A stretch of 64,000 bases of DNA from assembly GCF_900083545.1 (NCBI RefSeq), contig NZ_LT559262.1, forward strand, positions 2,900,222-2,964,221. Direction: 5' to 3'. The notes beneath the pieces were generated by a model, which ran no database searches, was not told the DNA's origin, and saw only the letters and a list, made by a program, of their open reading frames with translations. Numbering within the stretch: the first letter of the stretch is position 1; each line of letters opens with the position of its first letter. The position numbers were made by a program, and so were the translations under genes. This DNA is from Alistipes provencensis (GTDB taxonomy: Bacteria; Bacteroidota; Bacteroidia; Bacteroidales; Rikenellaceae). Shown one piece after another: positions 8,726 to 17,782 of the stretch.

Positions 8726-9481
8726 TTACATCCGGAATGAGAATCCGCCCACGAAATTCACGTCCTCCGCCGCGGGGTTCCAGCCCAGCGACGTGAAGAT
8801 GCCGAGTTGGAGCGATCCGAGCACGGTCCAGCTCTTCCCGGCGTTCAGGAAGATGTTCTGGACGTAGAAATCGCGGTCGATGCCGTAGGTGCCGACGGCG
8901 TTCCACGGCACGATGCCGATGCCGGCCTTCATCTCCACGCCCTTTACGGCGAAAGGATACGAGGCTTCGGCATAGGTGGCGTAGGCACGCTCCCCTTTCG
9001 TGTTGACATCGGCGGCGCCGAACAGCACGGTGTTCCACGCCAGCGTGAGGGGTACCTGCTCGCTGATGCGCCATGCGATGCCCGCCTCGACGCGGTGGGG
9101 CGAATCGGCCCCGAAGCGAAAGTAGCTGTGGCTGACCGTACCGCGGTCGCCGGCGCCGCCCTCCCAGTAGAGGTCGGCCAGCGAGAGGGTCACGGGACCG
9201 AGGGTGTAGGCTAACGTCAGGTCCATCTCCTTATAGGAGGTGGCGGCGAAGTCCACTGATCCCCATGTCGTCGCCGAGAAGTTCCCGGCGGTCATCGTCA
9301 GCGTGGGTTGCAGGCTGGCTCCGGCTTCCCAGACGCCGCGCCAGATGTAGCCGCTCACCACATCCGTGCCTCCCGAGAATTTCACGCCGCGTTCTTGGGC
9401 ACAGAGGTCGGCGGTCAGGAAGACCGCCAGTGCGGTCATCAGGATGAATATCCAGCGTTTCATGGTCTTGTCGATTTTCAT
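8726..9481 (-). CDS. Kdp-operon outer-membrane beta-barrel protein (function unknown)
   Basis: The 251-residue product has a signal peptide (MKRWIFILMTALAVFLTADLCAQE) and then alternating amphipathic strands (VKFSGGTDVVSGYIWRG, FSATTWGSVDFA, MDLTLAYTLGPVTLSLADLYW) ending in Phe-Arg-Met (FSFRM), as expected of an outer-membrane barrel. The GGTDVVSGYIWRG start resembles TorF-type putative porins. It sits between kdpC and kdpD with 4- and 2-base gaps, so it is made with the potassium pump; an outer-membrane entry or scaffold role for potassium is only a guess. ATG 9463 (MKRW) is a possible alternative start. Confidence 0.8.
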   Translation of the reverse strand: MKIDKTMKRWIFILMTALAVFLTADLCAQERGVKFSGGTDVVSGYIWRGVWEAGASLQPTLTMTAGNFSATTWGSVDFAATSYKEMDLTLAYTLGPVTLSLADLYWEGGAGDRGTVSHSYFRFGADSPHRVEAGIAWRISEQVPLTLAWNTVLFGAADVNTKGERAYATYAEASYPFAVKGVEMKAGIGIVPWNAVGTYGIDRDFYVQNIFLNAGKSWTVLGSLQLGIFTSLGWNPAAEDVNFVGGFSFRM

Positions 9482-9485
9482 GGGT

Positions 9486-10055
9486 TTAGTTTTTACTCAT
9501 TTCTTCCAGCGCGACGTTCAGGCGCAGGACATTGACTTTTGCCGTTCCGAAGAGTCCCAGCCACGGTTTTTGGGTCTGGGTGTCGACTAGTCGCTGCACG
9601 GCCGCGACGTCCAGTCCGCGGGCTTCGGCCACACGCTGCACCTGAACCTGTGCGCCGCGGGGCGAGATGTCGGGATCGAGACCCGAGCCGCTGGCCGTGA
9701 CCATTTCGGCCGGAACCTCTTCGCGCGAAAGGTAGGGATGCGCCGCGAGGAAATTCTCGATGCGCTGTTCCACCTCGGCGAGGTATTCGGGGTTGGTCGT
9801 GGCCTTGTTGCTGCCGCCGGAGCCGCCGCCGTTGTAGTCCACGGCCGAGGGACGGCCCCAGAAATGGGCGCTGTCCGTGAAAGACTGCCCCACGTTCGCG
9901 GCGCCGACGATCTGTCCGTCGAGCGTCACCACGTCGGCCTTCCCGCCGTTGGGACCTGCGACGGCCGATACGCCGCGCAGTACGAGCACATAGCCCACGC
10001 CGAGCAACAGGCACATTGCCAGCGTTATTTTGAGTGAAATCCAGAGGTTTTTCAT
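9486..10055 (-). CDS. kdpC: Potassium-transporting ATPase subunit C
   Basis: The 189-residue protein has one N-terminal membrane helix (about 8-28) and a periplasmic domain with the KdpC signatures FWGRPSAVDYN, a Gly/Ser-rich GGGSGGSNKATTNPEYL, and TASGSGLDPDISPRGAQVQVQRVAEARGL near residues 125-152. KdpC stabilises the KdpFABC complex and is thought to aid ATP binding or assembly. Length and position after kdpB are standard. Confidence 0.97.
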   Translation of the reverse strand: MKNLWISLKITLAMCLLLGVGYVLVLRGVSAVAGPNGGKADVVTLDGQIVGAANVGQSFTDSAHFWGRPSAVDYNGGGSGGSNKATTNPEYLAEVEQRIENFLAAHPYLSREEVPAEMVTASGSGLDPDISPRGAQVQVQRVAEARGLDVAAVQRLVDTQTQKPWLGLFGTAKVNVLRLNVALEEMSKN

Positions 10056-10070
10056 GGTTGAAGCGATACT

Positions 10071-12113
<2,043 letters not shown>

Positions 12114-12126
12114 GGCGGTAGCTTGT

Positions 12127-13818
12127 TTAGAAAGTCAGGTAATCGGCGATCGGACCCAGTGCCAGTGCGGGAAAGAACGAGAGGGCCGCGACGATGATGA
12201 TGACGGCGAAGGTCATCAGCGAGAAGGTGCCCGTGTCGGTGCGGAGTGTTCCGGCGCTCTCGGGAATGCACTTTTTCGAGGCCAGCAGTCCCGCGATGGC
12301 GATCTGCCCCACGATCGGGAAATAGCGGCCCATGATGAGCGCGATGCCCGTCGAGATGTTCCAGAACGGCGTGTTGTCGGCCAGCCCCTCGAAGCCCGAG
12401 CCGTTGTTGGCGGCCGAGGAGGTGTATTCGTAAAGCATCTCGCTCAGTCCGTGGAACGAAGGGTTGTTCAACCACCCTATTTCGGGGTTTGCGGCGGCTA
12501 CGGCGGCCGAGATACCTGTGCCGACGAGGATCAGGAAGGGGTGCATCAGCACGACCAGCGTGGCGATCTTCATCTCGCGCGCTTCGACCTTCCGGCCGAG
12601 GAACTCGGGCGTGCGGCCCACCATCAGTCCGCTGATGAAGACGGCGATGATGAGGAAGGCGAAGTAGTTCATCCACCCCACTCCGACGCCGCCGAACCAG
12701 CAGTTGATCTGCATGTTGAGCATCTGCATCATGCCGCTCAGCGGAGTCTGCGAGTCGTGCATCGAGTTGACCGAACCGTTCGAGGTGACGGTCGTCACCA
12801 TGCCCCACATGGCCGAAGCGGCCGAACCGATGCGGATCTCCTTGCCCTCCATCGAGCCGAGGTCCTGTGTGATGCCCATTTCGTCGATATTGGGGTTACC
12901 GCCCGTCTCCTGCGGAACGGAGACGAAGATACCTGCCGTGAAGGCGAAGAGCATCACGCCGAAGATCCATGCCGCGAGTTTGCGGCGGCGGGTGTAGAAT
13001 CCGAAGGCGAAGACCATGGCCATCGGCAGGATCAGGATCGACCAGCATTCGAGGATGTTGGTGAAGGCGTTGGGGTTTTCGAGCGGGTGCGCCGAGTTGG
13101 TGCCGAAGTAGCCGCCGCCGTTGGTGCCCAGCTGTTTGATGGGCACGATGGCTGCCGTGGGGCCCTGCGAGATGACCTGCTCGGCGCCTTCGAGCGTCGT
13201 GAGCGACTGCTTGCCGTCGAAGGACATCGGGGTGCCGTTGACGACCAGCAGGATGCCGACCGCGAGCGACAGCGGCATCAGGATGCGCGTCACGCTGCGG
13301 GTGAGGAAGACCCAGAAGTTGCCGATGGTCTTCGTCGTCTTGCCCGCCAGCGCCTTCATGACGCCGGCCATGGCGGCCATGCCGCAGGCGGCGGTGACGA
13401 ACTGGAAGAGCATGATGACGAACAGTTGGGTGAAGTAGCTCAGGCCCGTCTCGCCGCTGTAATGCTGCAGGTTGCAGTTGACCATGAACGAGATGCAGGT
13501 GTTGAACGCCAGATCGGGCGACTGTCCCGGATTGCCGTCGGGATTGAGCGGCAGCCAGCCCTGAAAGACGAGCAGCAGCATACCCCAGAAGAACCAGAAG
13601 AGGTTGACCGTCAGGAGCGCTTTGAGGAACTGTTTCCAGTTCATCTCCTGCGCGGGGTTGATGCCGCAGAACTTATAGATACGACGCTCGACGGGAGCCA
13701 TGAAATCGAGCCATGTACGCTCGCCGCGGTAGACTTTGGCCATGTAACGTCCCAGCGGATAGCAGAGCGTCACCAGAAGGGTCCATTGCAGGATGACGCC
13801 TAAAATTTCGGTATTCAT
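12127..13818 (-). CDS. kdpA: Potassium-transporting ATPase subunit A (channel-like)
   Basis: The 563-residue polytopic protein of the SKT superfamily provides the selectivity filter and ion path of KdpFABC. Pore-loop signatures are visible: [13 protein letters not shown] (about 110-125), [19 protein letters not shown] (about 228-246), and later [19 protein letters not shown] and [10 protein letters not shown]. It starts five bases after the kdpF stop. The length matches the family. Confidence 0.98.
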   Translation of the reverse strand: MNTEILGVILQWTLLVTLCYPLGRYMAKVYRGERTWLDFMAPVERRIYKFCGINPAQEMNWKQFLKALLTVNLFWFFWGMLLLVFQGWLPLNPDGNPGQSPDLAFNTCISFMVNCNLQHYSGETGLSYFTQLFVIMLFQFVTAACGMAAMAGVMKALAGKTTKTIGNFWVFLTRSVTRILMPLSLAVGILLVVNGTPMSFDGKQSLTTLEGAEQVISQGPTAAIVPIKQLGTNGGGYFGTNSAHPLENPNAFTNILECWSILILPMAMVFAFGFYTRRRKLAAWIFGVMLFAFTAGIFVSVPQETGGNPNIDEMGITQDLGSMEGKEIRIGSAASAMWGMVTTVTSNGSVNSMHDSQTPLSGMMQMLNMQINCWFGGVGVGWMNYFAFLIIAVFISGLMVGRTPEFLGRKVEAREMKIATLVVLMHPFLILVGTGISAAVAAANPEIGWLNNPSFHGLSEMLYEYTSSAANNGSGFEGLADNTPFWNISTGIALIMGRYFPIVGQIAIAGLLASKKCIPESAGTLRTDTGTFSLMTFAVIIIVAALSFFPALALGPIADYLTF

Positions 13819-13822
13819 CGAT

Positions 13823-13903
13823 TCAGAATTTTTCGGGTTTTACGAGCACATACATCAGGTAGATGAACCCGGCGATGCTCAGAATAAGTAGTCCTGTAAA
13901 CAT
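13823..13903 (-). CDS. kdpF: Potassium-transporting ATPase subunit F (26 residues)
   Basis: The 26-residue peptide MFTGLLILSIAGFIYLMYVL plus VKPEKF is a single membrane helix with a basic tail, like E. coli KdpF (29 residues), which stabilises KdpA. The ending P-E-K-F is a family signature. It ends 4 bases before the kdpA ATG. Confidence 0.9.
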   Translation of the reverse strand: MFTGLLILSIAGFIYLMYVLVKPEKF

Positions 13904-13908
13904 TTTCT

Positions 13909-14004
13909 TCAGATTTTTTCGAACCAATCCACACATTTGAAATAGAACCCGTAGCATAGTGCGCCGAGGGCGCAGAGCAGCAGGAACAGTACGATTTCAT
14001 TCAT
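13909..14004 (-). CDS. Small hydrophobic ORF upstream of kdpF (31 residues)
   Basis: A 31-residue reading frame starts MNEIVLFLLLCALGALCYGF and ends in YFKCVDWFEKI; it is one predicted membrane helix with an aromatic, charged tail. Its ATG overlaps the stop of the previous small ORF as ATGA (14001-14004) and it ends 5 bases before kdpF, so spacing strongly suggests it is translated as part of the operon. No family is recognised. It may be another small accessory subunit of the pump. Confidence 0.65.
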   Translation of the reverse strand: MNEIVLFLLLCALGALCYGFYFKCVDWFEKI

Positions 14005-14120
14005 TTTCGCTTCTTTTTTGAGTTAGACATCAATTTTACATAACCGCACAGCATCCGGTCCAGCAGCAACATGGCGCCGCAAAACAGCGCGATCAGCAGT
14101 ATGATTATCAGGGTTGCCAT
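14001..14120 (-). CDS. Small hydrophobic ORF at the head of the kdp operon (39 residues)
   Basis: The 39-residue frame MATLIIILLIALFCGAMLLL continues with DRMLCGYVKLM and a basic tail SNSKKKRK. It has one membrane helix with positive residues at the C-terminus. It overlaps the next small ORF by ATGA and is the first frame behind a possible sigma-54 promoter at about 14155-14170. No family was recognised; coding status is inferred from overlap and composition. Confidence 0.6.
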   Translation of the reverse strand: MATLIIILLIALFCGAMLLLDRMLCGYVKLMSNSKKKRK

Positions 14121-14153
14121 GTCGAATCTTCCGTTTGGTTTCGCTCCATAGCA

Positions 14154-14169
14154 TACGAAGGCGGTGCCA
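14154..14169 (-). promoter_or_regulatory. Possible sigma-54 (-24/-12) promoter of the kdp operon
   Basis: On the minus strand a perfect -24 TGGCAC (14169-14164) is followed at the right spacing by an imperfect -12 (TTCGTA against TTGCA). No TAnnTTTG -7 box was found in this gap, and the adjacent regulator is of the sigma-54-activating class. Transcription would start about 25 bases before the first small ORF. The -12 mismatches keep this tentative. Confidence 0.35.
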
Positions 14170-14230
14170 GAACCGGAATTTACGGGTCAAGTGATTGGTG
14201 GATAGGATGTTGCGTTTTTCGGAGGTGTGC

Positions 14231-14273
14231 CAAAAAAGAGGGCCGCCCTATCAAAATGATAAGGCGGCCCTCT
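14231..14273 (-). terminator. Intrinsic terminator of the response regulator gene
   Basis: A 17-base stem with one mismatch (arms 14237-14253 and 14257-14273, GC core GGGCCGCC) is followed on the minus strand by a run of T. It lies 22 bases past the regulator stop, so the regulator is its own unit and the kdp operon needs its own promoter. Confidence 0.88.
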
Positions 14274-14294
14274 CGGAATGAGAAGCCGGGGCGG

Positions 14295-15629
14295 TTATTT
14301 CACCCCGTAGCTTTCGAGTTTGCGGTAGAGCGTGGCGATGCCGATACCCAGCAGGCGGGCGGCTTCGGCCTTGTTGCCCGCGGTGTGTTCCAGCACCCGG
14401 AGGATGTGGCGGCGTTCGAGGTCTTCGAGCGCCAGCGAATCGGGGGCGGCGGTGCCGGCCGCCGTGTGGAATTCGGGGGCGAGGCAGTCGACTGTGAGGC
14501 TGTTGCCGTCGGCCATGATCATGCTGCGCTCCACGGCGTTGCGCAGTTCGCGGACGTTGCCCGGCCAAGGATGGCGTTCGAGGGCCGCGATATAGCGGTC
14601 GTCGATCGTGTCGATGCGTTTGCCCATCTTGGCGGCGAACTGCGCCGCGAAGAAACGGACGTATTCGGGGATGTCGCCCCGCCGTTCGCTCAGCGGCGGC
14701 AGTTGGATGCGGAAGACCGAGAGCCGGAAGAAGAGGTCCCCGCGGAAACCGCCTGCGGCAATCTCCCGTTCGAGGTCGCGGTTCGTGGCGGCGATCAGGC
14801 GCACGTCGACCCGCGTGGGGCGCGTTTCGCCGACCTTGATGAACTCCCCGCTTTCGAGCACGCGCAGCAGTTTGGCCTGCAACTCGGCGGGCATCTCCCC
14901 TATTTCGTCGAGGAACAGCGTGCCTTTGTCGGCCTCCTCGAAAAGTCCTTTCTTGTCCTTGGTGGCTCCCGTGAAGCTGCCGGCGCGGTGGCCGAAGAGT
15001 TCGCTTTCGAGCAGTTCCTTCGAAAAGGCCGAGCAGTTGACTGCGACGAAAGTCTCCTTGGCCCGCGGGCTGGCGTGGTGGATGGCTTGGGCGAAAACCT
15101 CCTTGCCGGTGCCCGTTTCGCCCGTGAGCAGCACCGAGGTGTCCGTTACGGCGACTTTGCGGGCCAGTTCCACAGCCCGGCGCAGGGATTCCGAACGGCC
15201 GATGATCCGCTCGAACGAGTGCTGTTCGGACAGGGTGTCGTCGATGCGGGCCAGCCGTCGCTGCATCCGGGCCTTTTCGACCGCACGGCTCAGCAGGGGC
15301 AGGATCTTGTTGTTGTCGTCGCCTTTGGTGATGTAGTCGAAAGCGCCGTTTTTGATGGCCTGCACCCCGTCGGGGATGTTGCCGTAGGCTGTCAGGAGGA
15401 TGACCTCGGCCGACGGCGCGGCCTCCTTGATCCGGGCCACCATGTCGACGCCGTTGCCGTCGGGCAGCTTCACGTCGCACAGCACCACGTCGGGATCGCA
15501 GCGGCGGAGCGCCTTCAGTCCCGAGGTGCAGTCCGCGGCCTCGGTCACGTCGTATCCTTCGAGCGAGATGATCCGGGCCAGCAGTCCGCGCAGTTGCTCT
15601 TCGTCGTCGATAATCAGAATCTTAGCCAT
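14295..15629 (-). CDS. NtrC-family sigma-54-dependent response regulator
   Basis: The 444-residue protein (start MAKILIIDDEEQ at 15629) has a receiver domain (about 1-120) with the acidic pair DD and phospho-acceptor Asp in LCDVKLPDG. A sigma-54 AAA+ domain follows (about 140-370) with Walker A GETGTGKE, the sigma-54 contact loop as GSFTGA (variant of GAFTGA), and Walker B GTLFLDEIGEM. The C-terminal Fis-type helix-turn-helix ends AARLLGIGIATLYRKLESYG. An open extension to 15656 adds nine residues upstream of a well-placed promoter and is not preferred. It sits just upstream of the kdp operon whose last gene is an orphan kinase, so it likely replaces KdpE here. KdpE in E. coli is an OmpR-type regulator, so the control logic differs. 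Confidence 0.93.
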   Translation of the reverse strand: MAKILIIDDEEQLRGLLARIISLEGYDVTEAADCTSGLKALRRCDPDVVLCDVKLPDGNGVDMVARIKEAAPSAEVILLTAYGNIPDGVQAIKNGAFDYITKGDDNNKILPLLSRAVEKARMQRRLARIDDTLSEQHSFERIIGRSESLRRAVELARKVAVTDTSVLLTGETGTGKEVFAQAIHHASPRAKETFVAVNCSAFSKELLESELFGHRAGSFTGATKDKKGLFEEADKGTLFLDEIGEMPAELQAKLLRVLESGEFIKVGETRPTRVDVRLIAATNRDLEREIAAGGFRGDLFFRLSVFRIQLPPLSERRGDIPEYVRFFAAQFAAKMGKRIDTIDDRYIAALERHPWPGNVRELRNAVERSMIMADGNSLTVDCLAPEFHTAAGTAAPDSLALEDLERRHILRVLEHTAGNKAEAARLLGIGIATLYRKLESYGVK

Positions 15630-15653
15630 AGTTTTTGCGAGTCGTTCCCGGCA

Positions 15654-15661
15654 CAAAGATA
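15654..15661 (-). promoter_or_regulatory. Candidate -7 element for the response regulator
   Basis: On the minus strand the bases read TATCTTTG, matching TAnnTTTG, 24 bases upstream of the ATG at 15629. No -33 TTTG is present at the usual spacing. Confidence 0.5.
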
Positions 15662-15705
15662 TATCATTTCGGCGGTATCCGCTATCGCCGGGCTGAAAAA
15701 CGAAA

Positions 15706-15749
15706 AGAAAAACGGCCGCCTGCGGGTCGTATCCGGTGCAGGCGGCCGT
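15706..15749 (-). terminator. Intrinsic terminator of the GH3-GH97 unit
   Basis: A perfect 12-base stem (15712-15723 with 15738-15749, GCCGCCTGC core) is followed on the minus strand by TTTTTCTTTT. It lies about 20 bases past the GH97 stop and separates the utilisation locus from the kdp regulator. Confidence 0.88.
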
Positions 15750-15767
15750 TGGGATGTGCCGTGCGGC

Positions 15768-17765
15768 TTATCGGGCGGGGGTAAGCGCAGCGGCGAACCC
15801 GCCCCCGGGTGCGAGGTGCAGTTTCAGGGGTTCGGAGGCGTCGACGCGGAGCGTTTCGCGCTTGTAATCGCTGGCCTTGCGGTCGGCGTTCACGCCGTCG
15901 CGGAACAACACGGCGTCATAGGCTCCGCCGAGGAACGAGAGGTCGACCTCCACGTCGCGGGGCGTCCAGTCGGTAATGCCGCCGATGTACCACGTCGTAC
16001 CCTTGCGGCGTGCTGTCAGGATGTATTCGCCCATCCGTCCGTCGAGGATGCGCGTCTCGTCCCACACGGTGGGGATCGCGGCGATGAAGTCCGCCGACTC
16101 CTTTTCGCGCAGGTAGGCGGTCGGCGAGTCGCACAACATGTTCAGCGGCGAATCCAGCACGACGTAGAGCGCCAGTTGGTGGCAGCGCGTGCCCTGACTC
16201 ATCGGTTCCGAATTGCAGGGGTGGTAATTCTTCTTTATGGCATTCCGCATCGCCCCCTGCGTGTAGTCCATCGGGCCTGCGGCCTGACGGATGAAGGGGA
16301 TCGTCGCGTCGTATTTCATCTGGTCGACCGTCGGCGGCTGCCATTTCATCTGTTCGAGGCCGTGCACGCCCTCGAAGTTCAGGACGTTGGGCCATGTGCG
16401 GTTCAGGCCCGCGGGTTTGTGGGTGCCGTGCAGGTCGAGGAGCAGTTTGTACTTGGCGGCGGTCTCGGCGGCGCGGTAGTTGAAGGCGGTCATCTGCTGG
16501 TCGTCGCGGTCCATGAAGTCGACCTTGAAACCCTTGACACCCATCTCCGAATAGTGTTTGCAGACCCTCTCCAGATCGCGATCGAAAGCCCAGTAACCTG
16601 CCCAGAGGATGATGCCCACGCCTTTCTGCCGACCGTAGTCCACGATCTCCTGCAAGTCGATGGCCGGGACCACCTGCATCAGGTCGGCCTGCTTGTTGAC
16701 GGCCCACCCCTCGTCGAGGATCACATATTCGATACCCTCCGATGCGGCGAAGTCGATGTAGTATTTATAGGTCGCGGTGTTGACGCCCGCACGGAAATCC
16801 ACGCCCGAGAGGTTCCAGTCGTTCCACCATTCCCAAGCCACCTTGCCCGGCTTGATCCATGCGATGTCGTCGAGGCGCGACGGTGCGGCCAGCAGGTAGC
16901 TCAGGTTGCTCGCGGCGAGGTCGGTGTCCGAACCGACGATCGCCACGCGCCACGGGAACGCACGCGGGGCGTCGACCTTTGCGATATGGTCTTTCCGTTC
17001 CCGGACGAGCATCTGGAGCCGGTTGTGACCGCCCTGCTCCTGCTTTTCCGGATAGGGCGCGAAGACCCCTTTCAGGCCGTTCTTCGCAGCTCCGGCATTG
17101 GTCAGATAGAGCCCCGGATAGTTTTCGAGGTCGGTTTCGGTGATGCAGACCTTCACCCCGTCGCCGGCGTCGACCACCAGCGGCAGGAACATCAGGCGTC
17201 CGGAATTCAGTTCCGAAAGTCGCGCCGTCGTGTAGGTGTTCTCGAACGAGTTGTAGAACTGGTCGTCGAAATCGCCCTCCTTGCCCCTTGCCACATAGGG
17301 AACCGTCGCTTCGAGATCGGCGGGGAAACGGAAGTCCGCCTGCTCGCTCACGATGTTGAACGGCTTTTTGGCGCGGCTGACGAAGCGGTAGGCGACGCCG
17401 TCGTCATAGGCCCGGAACTCCACCGACCAGTCGCCTTTCATGCGCAGCGTCAGTGCGTTGTAGTGGTCGCGGATCGAGTCGGCGCGGTAGAACGGCGAAG
17501 CGATCATCTTGTCGGCGCTTGTGCGGGTGACGCCCGCCACGCGCGGATCGGCGTCCCACGTCGTGCCGTTGTCCAGCGTCAGCGAGAGCGGCGAGGTGTC
17601 CAGTATCGTTCGGCCGTCGAACGTGACGGCATAGGTCAGCGCGTCGCCCGCGGCGACGGTCGTTTGCAGGCGGCCGTCCGGAGAGGCCAGCGTATAGGTT
17701 TTTTGGGCCTGAACGGAAAAAGTGCAGGCGACGGTGGCTGCAAGCAGCAGAAGCGTTTTTCTCAT
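15768..17765 (-). CDS. Glycoside hydrolase family 97 (retaining type, alpha-galactosidase-like)
   Basis: The 665-residue secreted enzyme has a signal peptide (to about residue 20, FSVQAQ), an N-terminal beta-sandwich domain (about 22-280), a TIM-barrel (about 290-570) and a C-terminal sheet domain. GH97 members hydrolyse alpha-glucosides (SusB, inverting) or alpha-galactosides (retaining). Here KVDFMDRDDQ carries Asp-416, in the place where retaining members have their nucleophile, and Glu-471 in EGVHGLEQMKW fits the acid/base. That favours the retaining, galactoside-acting branch over SusB; assignment is from family knowledge and not from an alignment. It lies 17 bases after the GH3 gene and probably works with it in the periplasm. 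Confidence 0.93.
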   Translation of the reverse strand: MRKTLLLLAATVACTFSVQAQKTYTLASPDGRLQTTVAAGDALTYAVTFDGRTILDTSPLSLTLDNGTTWDADPRVAGVTRTSADKMIASPFYRADSIRDHYNALTLRMKGDWSVEFRAYDDGVAYRFVSRAKKPFNIVSEQADFRFPADLEATVPYVARGKEGDFDDQFYNSFENTYTTARLSELNSGRLMFLPLVVDAGDGVKVCITETDLENYPGLYLTNAGAAKNGLKGVFAPYPEKQEQGGHNRLQMLVRERKDHIAKVDAPRAFPWRVAIVGSDTDLAASNLSYLLAAPSRLDDIAWIKPGKVAWEWWNDWNLSGVDFRAGVNTATYKYYIDFAASEGIEYVILDEGWAVNKQADLMQVVPAIDLQEIVDYGRQKGVGIILWAGYWAFDRDLERVCKHYSEMGVKGFKVDFMDRDDQQMTAFNYRAAETAAKYKLLLDLHGTHKPAGLNRTWPNVLNFEGVHGLEQMKWQPPTVDQMKYDATIPFIRQAAGPMDYTQGAMRNAIKKNYHPCNSEPMSQGTRCHQLALYVVLDSPLNMLCDSPTAYLREKESADFIAAIPTVWDETRILDGRMGEYILTARRKGTTWYIGGITDWTPRDVEVDLSFLGGAYDAVLFRDGVNADRKASDYKRETLRVDASEPLKLHLAPGGGFAAALTPAR

Positions 17766-17782
17766 CGGTATTACTTATATGT

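Noticed and set aside
7602..9074. Longer KdpD starting near 9074
   Set aside because: The additional N-terminus is the out-of-frame reading of the neighbouring outer-membrane protein gene; ATG 8723 gives the family start.
14221..14240. A second TGGCAC on the minus strand as a sigma-54 -24 box
   Set aside because: It follows the T run of the regulator terminator and has no -12 element at the right distance.
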